NCBI RefSeq assembly: GCF_009649685.1
Contig: NZ_WJPK01000003.1
Coordinates: 124,001-188,000, forward strand
DNA length: 64,000 nt
Source of the DNA: Flavobacteriaceae bacterium EG-1
Lineage (GTDB): Bacteria > Bacteroidota > Bacteroidia > Flavobacteriales > Flavobacteriaceae
Reading direction: 5' to 3'
The notes beneath the pieces are model-generated. The model was not told the DNA's origin, did not search any database, and saw only the letters and a list, made by a program, of their open reading frames with translations. The translations under genes were made by a program, and so were the position numbers. Positions 26,965-36,453 of the stretch are shown in pieces (within the stretch, counting starts at the first letter, position 1; each line of letters begins with the position of its first letter).

Positions 26965-27702
26965 ATGAACTATTTTGAATCAATTGGCAGCTATGCCATT
27001 ATGATACGGGAGGTTTTTAAAAAGCCTACCAAATGGAAAATTATGAAAACATTGATTTTGAAAGAAATTGATGAGCTCATGTTTGGTTCATTAGGTATCA
27101 TCATTTTCATTTCTTTCTTTATAGGAGGAGTTGTGGCTATCCAAACTGCATTAAACCTTACTAACCCTTTACTCCCCGGTTATTTAATAGGATTTGCAAC
27201 AAGACAATCAATAATTTTAGAATTTGCTCCTACTTTTTGCTCTATTATTATGGCCGGAAAAGTTGGATCTTACATAACTTCAAGCATTGGAACCATGCGC
27301 GTAACAGAGCAAATAGATGCGCTAGAAGTAATGGGTGTAAATGCCTTAAACTACTTAGTTTTTCCTAAAATCATCGCCTTACTACTGTATCCATTTGTAA
27401 TTGCCATAGCCATGTATGTTGGTATTTTTGGAGGATGGCTCGCTGGGGTATCTGGAGGACACAGTACTAGTGCAGATTTCATTGAGGGCATACAATTAGA
27501 TTTTATTCCTTTTCATGTAACTTATGCTTTTATTAAAACTTTAGTTTTTGCGTTTATATTAGCAACAATACCATCATATCACGGATTTTATATGAAGGGT
27601 GGTGCTTTAGAAGTTGGAAAGGCAAGTACAACTTCTTTTGTTTGGACAAGTGTAGCCATTATCTTTTTAAATTTAATATTAACGCAATTGTTTCTCGGAT
27701 AA
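26965..27702 (+). CDS. mlaE: MlaE-family ABC transporter permease
   Basis: 245 residues with 5-6 membrane helices and the MlaE/YrbE signature: GGVVAIQTALNLTNPLLPGY, the long conserved segment LEFAPTFCSIIMAGKVGS (about 91-108), and GTMRVTEQIDALEVMGVNAL (about 113-132). It belongs to the Mla-type machinery that moves phospholipids between membranes. The ATPase gene follows with a 1-base stop/start overlap (TAATG). No MCE-domain (mlaD) gene is adjacent, unlike the proteobacterial operon. Confidence 0.92.
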   Translation: MNYFESIGSYAIMIREVFKKPTKWKIMKTLILKEIDELMFGSLGIIIFISFFIGGVVAIQTALNLTNPLLPGYLIGFATRQSIILEFAPTFCSIIMAGKVGSYITSSIGTMRVTEQIDALEVMGVNALNYLVFPKIIALLLYPFVIAIAMYVGIFGGWLAGVSGGHSTSADFIEGIQLDFIPFHVTYAFIKTLVFAFILATIPSYHGFYMKGGALEVGKASTTSFVWTSVAIIFLNLILTQLFLG

Positions 27703-28469
27703 TGATACATGTAAATAACATACACAAGTCTTTCGGTGACGCTAAAGTTTTAAAAGGAGTAACTGCCACTTTTGAAACAGGTAAAACAAATTTAGTTATC
27801 GGACAAAGTGGTTCTGGTAAAACCGTTTTTCTGAAATGTTTATTAGGTTTATTTACACCGGAGGAAGGACACATAAGTTACGATGGAAAAATATATGATG
27901 ACCTTTCTATAGGTGAAAAACGTAATCTGCGTCAAGATATGGGAATGGTTTTTCAAGGTAGTGCGCTTTTCGACTCTATGACAGTTGAAGGAAATGTGAA
28001 ATTTCCATTAGAAATGTTTACCAAACAATCACCTTCTGAAATGCAAGACCGGGCAGATTTTGTTCTTAAGCGTGTAAATCTTATTGATGCTCATCATAAG
28101 TTTCCGTCTGAAATTTCGGGTGGAATGCAGAAAAGGGTTGCAATTGCTAGAGCAATTGTTATGAATCCAAAATATTTATTCTGTGATGAACCCAATTCTG
28201 GTTTAGACCCTAAAACAGCCATAATTATAGACAATCTTATTAAAGAGATTACAGAAGAATATGATATCACCACTGTAATAAATACACATGACATGAATTC
28301 GGTAATGGAAATTGGTGAAAAAATTCTATTTCTTAAAAATGGGTTAAAAGAGTGGGAAGGAACTAACAAAGAGATTTTTAAAACCGATAATGAAGCAGTG
28401 ACCGACTTTGTATACTCTTCTGAACTTTTTAAGAAAGTTAGACAAATGTATATCGAGGAAAGAAACTAA
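27702..28469 (+). CDS. mlaF: MlaF-family ABC transporter ATP-binding protein
   Basis: 255 residues from ATG 27702 (MIHVNNIHKSFGDAKVLKG). An upstream in-frame start inside mlaE exists, but the TAATG junction is the natural one. The Walker A is GQSGSGKT, the Q-loop MVFQGSALFDSM, the signature SGGMQKRVAIARAI, the Walker B YLFCDEPNSGLDP and the switch His in VINTHDMNS. It energises the MlaE permease. The organisation agrees with a two-gene lipid-transport operon. Confidence 0.93.
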   Translation: MIHVNNIHKSFGDAKVLKGVTATFETGKTNLVIGQSGSGKTVFLKCLLGLFTPEEGHISYDGKIYDDLSIGEKRNLRQDMGMVFQGSALFDSMTVEGNVKFPLEMFTKQSPSEMQDRADFVLKRVNLIDAHHKFPSEISGGMQKRVAIARAIVMNPKYLFCDEPNSGLDPKTAIIIDNLIKEITEEYDITTVINTHDMNSVMEIGEKILFLKNGLKEWEGTNKEIFKTDNEAVTDFVYSSELFKKVRQMYIEERN

Positions 28470-28534
28470 TTATTAGCATCGAATCTTATTTCCAACAATA
28501 GTAAAACTTTCTTTTTCTATGGAACAGACGATAC

Positions 28535-30040
28535 TTATTCCGTTATTTCCTTCAATAGAATTTTATCGTTTTTTAATCGCAATTTCAACCAATCTGTAAG
28601 TTTTTTAGCATCTTTTTCTGCAACATCCTTCTTAAGATCTTTTTTCCATTTAACTTCAAAAACAGGAATAGTATCGGTTTTAGAAAAATCAGTAACTATA
28701 GTGGGTGCATAACTTAATGTAACCAAATTGTCGTAATTGGCGCGAGCTTCAGAGCTAATATCTGTAAAAGGAATTTGCATACTTGAAGCTTTTTTCAAAC
28801 GAATTACCTCAGATTCCAATAATTGAATTTTATCATCCCTACTTGACAATTGATCCTTTTGAGACTCATATAATTCGTTTACGTACTTTAGCTGATTTGC
28901 TTCATCACCTTGAGAACCCTGTATTACTTTTAATTCAACATTTTCTAAATGACTATATGAGTTCATTTTTGCCTCCCATGTAGCCAAAACGCTTTCAGGC
29001 ACACCTTCATTACCCATAAAAATAAGTTCTATGGTAGAAGGAATATTTCTTTTAAACAATAAATCAGTGCCAGATAAATCTTCACTATTATATTGTAAAA
29101 CAGATAAGTCATTTAAAAACCGACCATCCTTAGTAAATTTATAAGGTAAAACGTTTTCAATTATGAACTGATTTGCCTCACTTCTAAATTCAAATTCTTT
29201 ATACACTCCCCAAAAAATGAGTCCTGCAGGAATCATAACAGCCAAAGCAGTAAGTGAAACCAACCGCGCAATTAAACGTCTTCTTTTTGAATTAGCATAC
29301 CTAACCATAGGAAAACGCAAAAGTTTCAATACCAAAAATGTAGCCAGAGCAATAAATATGGTATTAATACCAAAAAGCAAAAGAGCTCCACCAGCATAAC
29401 TTAAATTACCTATGGCCAATCCAAAACCTACAGTACACAAGGGAGGCATTAAAGCTGTTGCAATTGCTACACCAAAAATTACACTAGCTACTGTGCCTTT
29501 TTTCGCCCTCGCAATTACCAAAGCCAAACCACCAAAAAAGGCTATTAAAACATCTCGAATATCAGGCTTTGTTCTTGCTAAAAGTTCTGAAGATTCGGCT
29601 TGTAGCGGAAAAAATAGAAAAAACAAATATGCGGTAAGTACACTTAAGCCTACCATTACCGCCAAGTTCTTTAATGATCTACGTAACGTATCAATATCAT
29701 TAATTGCCAACGACATTCCCATACCTAATATCGGCCCCATAAGTGGCGAAATTAACATGGCACCTATAACAACTGCGGTAGAATTAGCATTCAATCCTAT
29801 TGACGCTATAAAAATTGAACAAACAAGAATCCATGAGGTATGACCCTTAAAAGGAATATCGGCAATTATTGCTTGTTTTGTAGCTTCTTGATCTGTATTC
29901 GTTCGAATATCTAAAAGCTCCGAAAGAAACTTTTTTATACTACCTAAGAGACCTTCAAAATCCTTTTTGACATCCTCTTTACTTTTAATCGGTTCTTCTT
30001 CTACAACAACCTTTTCTTCTTGATTCAGATCTTCGCTCAT
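28535..30040 (-). CDS. DUF389 membrane protein
   Basis: 501 residues. A soluble acidic N-terminus (about 1-60) is followed by about six helices with the DUF389 hallmarks: STAVVIGAMLISPLMGPILG (about 86-105), FFGGLALVIARAKKGTVASV and GVAIATALMPPLCTVGFGLA. The C-terminal ~200 residues are soluble with a coiled stretch (about 370-405). The family is widespread and uncharacterised; it is annotated as TIGR00341. It is 13 bp downstream of the guanylyltransferase gene on the same strand, so they may form an operon. Confidence 0.88.
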   Translation of the reverse strand: MSEDLNQEEKVVVEEEPIKSKEDVKKDFEGLLGSIKKFLSELLDIRTNTDQEATKQAIIADIPFKGHTSWILVCSIFIASIGLNANSTAVVIGAMLISPLMGPILGMGMSLAINDIDTLRRSLKNLAVMVGLSVLTAYLFFLFFPLQAESSELLARTKPDIRDVLIAFFGGLALVIARAKKGTVASVIFGVAIATALMPPLCTVGFGLAIGNLSYAGGALLLFGINTIFIALATFLVLKLLRFPMVRYANSKRRRLIARLVSLTALAVMIPAGLIFWGVYKEFEFRSEANQFIIENVLPYKFTKDGRFLNDLSVLQYNSEDLSGTDLLFKRNIPSTIELIFMGNEGVPESVLATWEAKMNSYSHLENVELKVIQGSQGDEANQLKYVNELYESQKDQLSSRDDKIQLLESEVIRLKKASSMQIPFTDISSEARANYDNLVTLSYAPTIVTDFSKTDTIPVFEVKWKKDLKKDVAEKDAKKLTDWLKLRLKNDKILLKEITE

Positions 30041-30053
30041 ACTAATTCTCTAA

Positions 30054-31133
30054 TTACGCGTATTCATCTCCGAATTTCTCTTTGACTTTTGCCACTACTT
30101 GTTTGATATCTTGTTCTTTTGACTTCGGATAAATCATTAATACATCTTCCTTATCAATAATAATAAAATTTTCGAGTCCATCAACAACAACAATTTTGTC
30201 TTTTGGTGAACGAATCATATTTCCACGTGCATCTGCCGCAATTACTTTACTATTAACGATCGCATTTTCATTTTCGTCTTTATCCAACTTATCATAAAGA
30301 GAACCCCATGTACCTAAATCATTCCAGTCAAAAGTAGCAGGCAACACATAAATTGATTTTGAATTTTCTAAGATCGCATAATCAATTGATATATTTTCTG
30401 CCTTAGGATAATTTTCTTTTATAAAATCGCTTTCCATATTTGTATTATATATGGACAAACCGGATGCAAATAATTCGTATTGTTCTGGTTGAAAATTTTT
30501 AAATGCATTAACAATGGTTTTAACACTCCACATAAAAATACCTGCATTCCATAAAAAATTACCCTGTGCTAAAAAGTCTTTAGCGGTTTCATAATCTGGT
30601 TTTTCTCTAAACTGACTTACTTTTTTTACAGCCGTGGTACTTTCTTTATCAAATTCTATATAACCAAATCCTGTATTAGGAAATGAAGGTTTAATACCTA
30701 AAGTACACAACACATCTTGATCTTCACATTTTTCAAAACAAGCAGTAACATCTTCTGCAAATGCAACTTCATCTTCAATCCAGTGATCACTTGGAGCTAC
30801 AATCATTATTCCATCCGGATTCATTTTCTGAATCTTTAAAGCAGCATACAATATACATGGTGCAGTATTACGCATAGCTGGTTCTAATACTACTTGATCT
30901 TGAGTAACTTTCGGTAGTTGTTGTAATACAAGATCATTATACCGCTCATTTGTTAAGATTAAGATATTCTCCGTTGGTACAAATTTATTCAGACGTTTAA
31001 ACGTTTTTTGAATCAACGAATCACCAGTACCAAGCATATCGTGAAACTGTTTCGGGTTTTCTGTTGTGCTCATTGGCCAAAAGCGTGACCCTACTCCACC
31101 TGCCATTAATACTGCGTAATAATTCTTATTCAT
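30054..31133 (-). CDS. manC: Mannose-1-phosphate guanylyltransferase
   Basis: 359 residues, the short form without the phosphomannose-isomerase domain. The nucleotide-binding loop is LMAGGVGSRFWPMST (9-23); then EPAMRNTAPC (about 83-92), APSDHWI (about 113-119), GYIEFDKES, FLWNAGIFMW and the metal/sugar site TFDWNDLGTWGSLY. It makes GDP-mannose for surface glycans and GDP-sugars. It lies between the SprT-like gene and DUF389 on one strand. Confidence 0.94.
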   Translation of the reverse strand: MNKNYYAVLMAGGVGSRFWPMSTTENPKQFHDMLGTGDSLIQKTFKRLNKFVPTENILILTNERYNDLVLQQLPKVTQDQVVLEPAMRNTAPCILYAALKIQKMNPDGIMIVAPSDHWIEDEVAFAEDVTACFEKCEDQDVLCTLGIKPSFPNTGFGYIEFDKESTTAVKKVSQFREKPDYETAKDFLAQGNFLWNAGIFMWSVKTIVNAFKNFQPEQYELFASGLSIYNTNMESDFIKENYPKAENISIDYAILENSKSIYVLPATFDWNDLGTWGSLYDKLDKDENENAIVNSKVIAADARGNMIRSPKDKIVVVDGLENFIIIDKEDVLMIYPKSKEQDIKQVVAKVKEKFGDEYA

Positions 31134-31180
31134 GTTGTTTGTTTTATAATAAGATTCTAATTTTTCACTTAGCTCCTATT

Positions 31181-31783
31181 TTACGTTTTTATCAATTCTA
31201 CTTCTGCATTAGGTTGAAATAAATACATATTTCCTGTTGCTATCTCAATACATTCATAACGTTTTACACGTTTATTCCCCTTTTTGAAAATTTTACCATT
31301 GTATAAACGGAAAACGCTTCCAATCGGTAATTCAAAAACGTAGGAATTTTCTGATTGTTGCGTGTCGAATTGTTTTAATGCTATAGATAGTCTGGCATCG
31401 GTACTACTACTAGCCTTTGGGTTTCGAAAATGTCGAGCTAAAAGTGGTAATAATTGAGGCGGAAAAACCTCCGGTCGAATAAACGGCAGCATTAAATGTT
31501 GAAAAGTACGTTTCCACTCTAATCCGTGTGGTTTAATATTCCTTCCAAATTTTTCAAATGCTATTAAATGAGCAATCTCATGAATTAAAGTAATCAAAAA
31601 ACGGTATTTATTTAGCGAAGCATTAACTGTGATTTTATGCTTGCCATTGGGTAGTTTTTGATAATCACCATGTCTGGTTACCCTATCATTTACGATTTTT
31701 AAGTGCACACCAGAATATTGAATCAATTCGAGACAAGGTGACACAGCACTTTCTGGCAAATATTTATTTAGGATATCATCCAT
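31181..31783 (-). CDS. SprT-like zinc metallopeptidase-domain protein
   Basis: 200 residues. The metal-binding motif HEIAH is at 68-72 with the third ligand H86 in PHGLEWKRTF. It is a SprT-like fold as in Spartan/SprT proteins; no C-terminal zinc ribbon is visible, though YNGKIFKKGNKRVKRYECIE forms a short basic domain at the end. Whether it is a DNA-protein crosslink protease like Spartan is unknown. It is divergent from the OstA-like gene. Confidence 0.9.
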   Translation of the reverse strand: MDDILNKYLPESAVSPCLELIQYSGVHLKIVNDRVTRHGDYQKLPNGKHKITVNASLNKYRFLITLIHEIAHLIAFEKFGRNIKPHGLEWKRTFQHLMLPFIRPEVFPPQLLPLLARHFRNPKASSSTDARLSIALKQFDTQQSENSYVFELPIGSVFRLYNGKIFKKGNKRVKRYECIEIATGNMYLFQPNAEVELIKT

Positions 31784-31921
31784 TACAACAAAAATACATA
31801 TTTGAATTAGTAGATATACAACTTAAATAAAATGTAACAACAAAATATTACAATCCTAAATCTATCCTAATCTACAAGTACCTCCTTAAAAAAAAGCCTA
31901 TTTTTGGGCAAAATTTTAGCA

Positions 31922-33670
31922 TTGAAAAAAGCTATTTCATTTCTACTATTACTCAGTATAACAGTACAAATATTTGCTCAAGAAACTGAAAAAAAGCCTG
32001 CGCAAATTAATATTGTACATGGGGCAAACTTTACCAAAGATGAGGCAAAGTTTCCTGATGCCGCTATTTTTCAAAAAGACAATTTACAAGTACAATTCGA
32101 GCACGAAGGAGCAGATATGTGGTGCGATATCGCTATATACTACATTAAAGAAAATAAAATAAAAGCCATCGGCAATGTACGTGTTCAGCAAGGTGACTCG
32201 GTATTAATGACAAGTGGAAAGGTAGATTACGATGGCAATCTAAAATTGGCAAAAGCATGGGACAATGTGCTTTTAAAAAGTGAAACCAATGCGAATGGCA
32301 ACATGACATTACAAACGGATACACTCTATTTTGATCGTGAAAAACAAGAATCGTATTACGATAGTTTTGGCACCGTTATAGATTCTGCTAATACGCTCAC
32401 TAGTGAAATTGGCAAATACTATTTAGAGACAAAAAAATATCAATTTTTAGACAGTGTTCATATAGATAATGCGAAATACATTTTAGATTCTGAACAGTTA
32501 GATTACTATACTACCTCTAAAAATGCGTACATGTACGGACCTTCTACAATAACTGGTGCCGATTATAAAATGTATTGCGAAAGAGGTTTCTATGATACTA
32601 AAATTGAAAATGGTTATGGCATAAAAAACACGACCATACATTACAATAACAGAATTATGGAAGGTGATAGTGTATACTTTGATCGAGCATCAGAATTTGC
32701 TTCCGCAACCAACAACATTACTGTTTTAGATACAATTAACAAAGGACTGATAAAAGCCCATTATGCCGAAGTATTTAAGGCAAAAGACTCCGTTTTTGCA
32801 ACCAAACGCGCCGTTTCAATAGGGTTAATGGAAAACGATTCCATTTTTATACATGGCGATACCCTAATGGCTACAGGCAAACCCAATAAGCGGATATTAC
32901 GTGCCTTTAGAAATGCTAAAATTTTTAAAACGGATATGAGTGGCAAATGCGATTCTATTCATTCTGAACAATATAATGGCTTAACACAATTAATTAAAAA
33001 TCCGGTAGTATGGAATGGTGAAAACCAAATGACAGGAGATAGTATTCATATTATATCTGATTTAAAAACGGAAAAGTTAGATTCTTTAAAAGTAATAAAT
33101 AACGCATTTCTAGTATCTCAAGACAGTATAGGAAAAGTTGGATTTAATCAAGCTAAGGGTGTAAATCTATATGGTAAGTTTATTGACAATGAAATGAAGA
33201 TTATTGATTTGGTTAAGAATACAGAAGTGATTTACTACATGTATAATGACGACAATGAGCTTATCGGCATTGATAAAACAATATGCAGCAAAATTCATAT
33301 TACACTAGCCAATAACGATGTAGAAGATTTAACCTTTATTACGGATCCTAATGGCGATATATTTCCTGAAAAAGATTTACCTGAAAACAGTCGTTTATTA
33401 AAAGGATTTATCTGGAGAGGAGAAGAACGACTTTTAACCAAAGATGAGATTTTTGATGAAGATGATAATAATATAATTCTACCTATTATTGAAGGTATCG
33501 ATAATCCTATTGATATAGATGCTGAGGAAGAAGCCCGTTCAAAAAATGCAGGAGACCCAGTTAACAACATACCTATTACACCTCCAAATTCAAACCCTTC
33601 GAAAGAATCACAGAAGAGCGATACTTCAAAAAATAATGAATTATCTGAGGAAAAATCGGACCCACAATAA
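31922..33670 (+). CDS. OstA/LptA-like envelope protein
   Basis: 582 residues from TTG 31922 (MKKAISFLLLLSITVQIFAQ, a clean signal peptide); a second TTG at 31904 adds six residues. No ATG is available. The N-terminal half is OstA/LptA-like beta-jellyroll repeat: GNVRVQQGDSVLMTSGKVDYDGNLK, TLQTDTLYFDREKQ, ILDSEQLDYY, EGDSVYFDRASEFA. It probably takes part in lipopolysaccharide or lipid export across the periplasm, as LptA/LptD N-terminal domains do. The last ~60 residues are low-complexity Ser/Asn/Pro. It leads an all-plus gene run up to 41.5 kb. Confidence 0.88.
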   Translation: MKKAISFLLLLSITVQIFAQETEKKPAQINIVHGANFTKDEAKFPDAAIFQKDNLQVQFEHEGADMWCDIAIYYIKENKIKAIGNVRVQQGDSVLMTSGKVDYDGNLKLAKAWDNVLLKSETNANGNMTLQTDTLYFDREKQESYYDSFGTVIDSANTLTSEIGKYYLETKKYQFLDSVHIDNAKYILDSEQLDYYTTSKNAYMYGPSTITGADYKMYCERGFYDTKIENGYGIKNTTIHYNNRIMEGDSVYFDRASEFASATNNITVLDTINKGLIKAHYAEVFKAKDSVFATKRAVSIGLMENDSIFIHGDTLMATGKPNKRILRAFRNAKIFKTDMSGKCDSIHSEQYNGLTQLIKNPVVWNGENQMTGDSIHIISDLKTEKLDSLKVINNAFLVSQDSIGKVGFNQAKGVNLYGKFIDNEMKIIDLVKNTEVIYYMYNDDNELIGIDKTICSKIHITLANNDVEDLTFITDPNGDIFPEKDLPENSRLLKGFIWRGEERLLTKDEIFDEDDNNIILPIIEGIDNPIDIDAEEEARSKNAGDPVNNIPITPPNSNPSKESQKSDTSKNNELSEEKSDPQ

Positions 33671-33732
33671 TTGAGAATATCTCATTAATACGGTTAACAT
33701 AAAGGGCAATTAAATCCTATAAGGTTAATAAT

Positions 33733-34908
33733 ATGAAAGAAGATTTTCTAACATATCAAACGCAAACAAGTCCGCATCCATTAGCGATAGAAATTTCACG
33801 TGCCCTAGGAAGTTATATTTATGATACTTCTAATAAGTCTTATTTGGATTTTATTGCTGGGGTATCTGCCTGCACTTTAGGACATTGTCATCCTAAAATC
33901 ATAAATGCTGTTCAAAAACAGACAAAACAATATATGCATGTAATGGTATATGGTGAATTTGTACTAGAACCGGCAGTATTATTATGCAAGTTACTAGCAG
34001 AAGTATTACCTAGCAATCTTAATACCACTTATTTGGTAAATTCAGGTACTGAAGCTATTGAAGGCGCCATAAAACTAGCAAGGCGTTTTACTGGTAAAAG
34101 CGAACTTATTTCGGCGAAAAATGGTTATCATGGCAATACCATGGGAAGTTTAAGTTTATTAGGATATGAAGAGCGTAAAAGTCCATTTCGTCCATTAATA
34201 CCCAATGTTAAATTTATTGAATTTAATAATGAAGCAGATTTATTAAAAATAACGAATAAAACTGCAGCTGTAGTTTTAGAAACCATTCAAGGTGGCGCAG
34301 GTTTTATTCTACCATCAAAAGATTATTTAACCAAAGTAAGAGCAAGATGTAACGAAACAGGAAGTATTTTAATTCTCGACGAAATTCAACCTGGTTTTGG
34401 GAGAACTGGTAAACTATTTGCATTTGAGCATTACAATTGTATCCCCGATATTTTAGTAATGGGTAAAGGTATGGCATCTGGCTTACCTGTTGGTGCCTTT
34501 ACAGCTTCACAAGAAATGATGGCTACTTTACAAGAAAAACCAAAATTAGGACACATTACCACCTTTGGTGGGAATCCTGTAATAGCCGCGGCTAGTGTAG
34601 CCACGCTACGAGAGTTATTACAAAGTAAATTAATGCAGGAAACCCTTTTAAAAGAAGCATTATTTCGAAAATTATTGCAACATCAAAAAATAAAAGAAAT
34701 AAGAGGCAAAGGCTTAATGTTAGCTATTATTTTAGAAAACGTAGAAATTACCAATAAATTAATCTTAAAATGTAAGGAGGAAGGACTCCTTTTATTTTGG
34801 CTTTTATTTGAACCTTGCGCTGTGCGCATAACGCCGCCATTAACTATAAATATTAAAGAAATTGAACAAGGTTGTAATATTATTTTATCCATGTTAGATA
34901 AAATATAA
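33733..34908 (+). CDS. Class III aminotransferase (acetylornithine/aspartate aminotransferase family)
   Basis: 391 residues, PLP fold-type I, class III. Landmarks: VSACTLGHCHPKI (44-56), LVNSGTEAIEGAIKLARRFT (101-120), GYHGNTMGSLS, the PLP-ring D216 in ILDEIQPGFGRTG and the Schiff-base K245 in VMGKGMASGLPVGAF. Length fits acetylornithine or ornithine/GABA aminotransferases. The substrate is not defined by these motifs. It lies in an envelope gene block 62 bp after the OstA-like gene; no arginine-pathway genes are near. Confidence 0.88.
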   Translation: MKEDFLTYQTQTSPHPLAIEISRALGSYIYDTSNKSYLDFIAGVSACTLGHCHPKIINAVQKQTKQYMHVMVYGEFVLEPAVLLCKLLAEVLPSNLNTTYLVNSGTEAIEGAIKLARRFTGKSELISAKNGYHGNTMGSLSLLGYEERKSPFRPLIPNVKFIEFNNEADLLKITNKTAAVVLETIQGGAGFILPSKDYLTKVRARCNETGSILILDEIQPGFGRTGKLFAFEHYNCIPDILVMGKGMASGLPVGAFTASQEMMATLQEKPKLGHITTFGGNPVIAAASVATLRELLQSKLMQETLLKEALFRKLLQHQKIKEIRGKGLMLAIILENVEITNKLILKCKEEGLLLFWLLFEPCAVRITPPLTINIKEIEQGCNIILSMLDKI

Positions 34909-35005
34909 AAACGATGTTAACTAATTTGTTGATAATATCGTTCAACTTTGAGCAAAAAACACGCACAAACAATTACTTTTAAAACCAAAGTTCAACCCAA
35001 AATAT

Positions 35006-36409
35006 ATGATGACTCCAGAGTCAAATGAACGACCTGACGAACCGGTAATAAAGTTCGAATCAATGTTAAAAACAGATGATATCTATTTCTTCGATGCAGA
35101 AGATTTTGAGGATATTATACACCATTATTTAAACAATGGGAAAATCTCTTTGGCTAAAAAAGCTATAAAAATAGGTTTGCAGCAACACCCTGGCTGTATT
35201 GAACTTAAACTGCTTGATGTAGAAGTTTTAGTATTTGAAAACAATCTTGATCTTGCCGAAAAAATATTAGACGAATTACAATTATTAGATTCTCAAAACG
35301 AAGAAATTTATATTCAACGCGCCAATATTTATTCAAAACAAGACAACCACGAAGGTGCTGTAATTTTACTTCAAAAAGCATTAACCTTAGCAACCAACGG
35401 ATTTGAAATTCAATCCATGATGGGTATGGAATACCTTTTTATGGACGATTTTAAAAAAGCAAAAGAATGTTTTATAAAATGTCTTGATTTTGATGATCAA
35501 GATTATACTGCCTTGTACAATGTAATTTATTGCTTCGAGTTCCTAGAAGATTTTGATGGAGCAATTTATTATTTGAATGATTATTTAGACAAGAATCCAT
35601 ATTGCAGTGTAGCATGGCATCAATTAGGAAAACAATACGCTACTAAAAAATTGTATTCTGAAGCACTTACGGCATATGAATTTGCTATTATTTCTGATGA
35701 CACCTTTATGGGTGCCTATTTTGAAAAAGGTAGAATGCTCGAAAAATTAGGTCGTTTTAAAGATGCCATTGAAAATTATGAGACAACCATTAAAATGGAA
35801 GACCCCACCTCGCATGCATATTTAAGAATAGGCAAATGTTACGAACGACTACGAAATGATGAAATGGCAAAATACTATTTCTATCATACTGTACACGAAG
35901 ACCCTTTGCTAGATAAAGGTTGGCTAGCAATCACTGATTTTTATTTTAAGAAAAGAAATTATAAAAAAGCCTTCTATTACATTAATAAAGCGATAAATAT
36001 TGATGGTGAAAATGCTGACTATTGGAAAAAGTGTGCTCAAATAAACAATGCTCTTAGAAATTATCATGAAGCAGACTTTGCTTATAAACAAACTGTAGAT
36101 TTAGGCAATAAAGAACTTGAAACATGGCTAAAATGGTCAAATGTTTTATCTCATAATAATGATTATGAAAGTGCCATTCAGGTAATAAAACAAGGGCAAG
36201 AATATTATCCAGACAATCCCAAATTAGCTTATAAGAAAGCAGGGTTTTACCTATTAAATAATGATAAAATTAATGCTCGCATAAGTCTTGTTGATGCTTT
36301 AAAAAACAACTTTGATTCTTTCACAATATTTGAAAAAGAATTTCCCCAATTTAGCAACGCAGAGTGGGTTCATCAAGTAATTAAAAGTGTTCGAAAAGCA
36401 TCCAAATAA
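35006..36409 (+). CDS. Tetratricopeptide-repeat protein
   Basis: 467 residues built almost wholly of TPR-like helices (units recur from about 45 to 430, for example DQDYTALYNVIYCFEFL, YCSVAWHQLGKQYATKKLY, FMGAYFEKGRMLEKLGRF, TSHAYLRIGKCYERLRND). No signal peptide, so a cytoplasmic scaffold is likely. Partners are unknown. The conserved position between the aminotransferase and the DUF368 pair suggests an envelope-linked role, but this is inference. Confidence 0.88.
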   Translation: MMTPESNERPDEPVIKFESMLKTDDIYFFDAEDFEDIIHHYLNNGKISLAKKAIKIGLQQHPGCIELKLLDVEVLVFENNLDLAEKILDELQLLDSQNEEIYIQRANIYSKQDNHEGAVILLQKALTLATNGFEIQSMMGMEYLFMDDFKKAKECFIKCLDFDDQDYTALYNVIYCFEFLEDFDGAIYYLNDYLDKNPYCSVAWHQLGKQYATKKLYSEALTAYEFAIISDDTFMGAYFEKGRMLEKLGRFKDAIENYETTIKMEDPTSHAYLRIGKCYERLRNDEMAKYYFYHTVHEDPLLDKGWLAITDFYFKKRNYKKAFYYINKAINIDGENADYWKKCAQINNALRNYHEADFAYKQTVDLGNKELETWLKWSNVLSHNNDYESAIQVIKQGQEYYPDNPKLAYKKAGFYLLNNDKINARISLVDALKNNFDSFTIFEKEFPQFSNAEWVHQVIKSVRKASK

Positions 36410-36453
36410 AAACCTATTTTTTCCGTTCATTATAAGTCACTAATACGTTTTTA

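Noticed and set aside
27642-27702. Upstream start for mlaF
   Set aside because: It would read through the end of mlaE; the TAATG junction gives a proper ABC-ATPase N-terminus.
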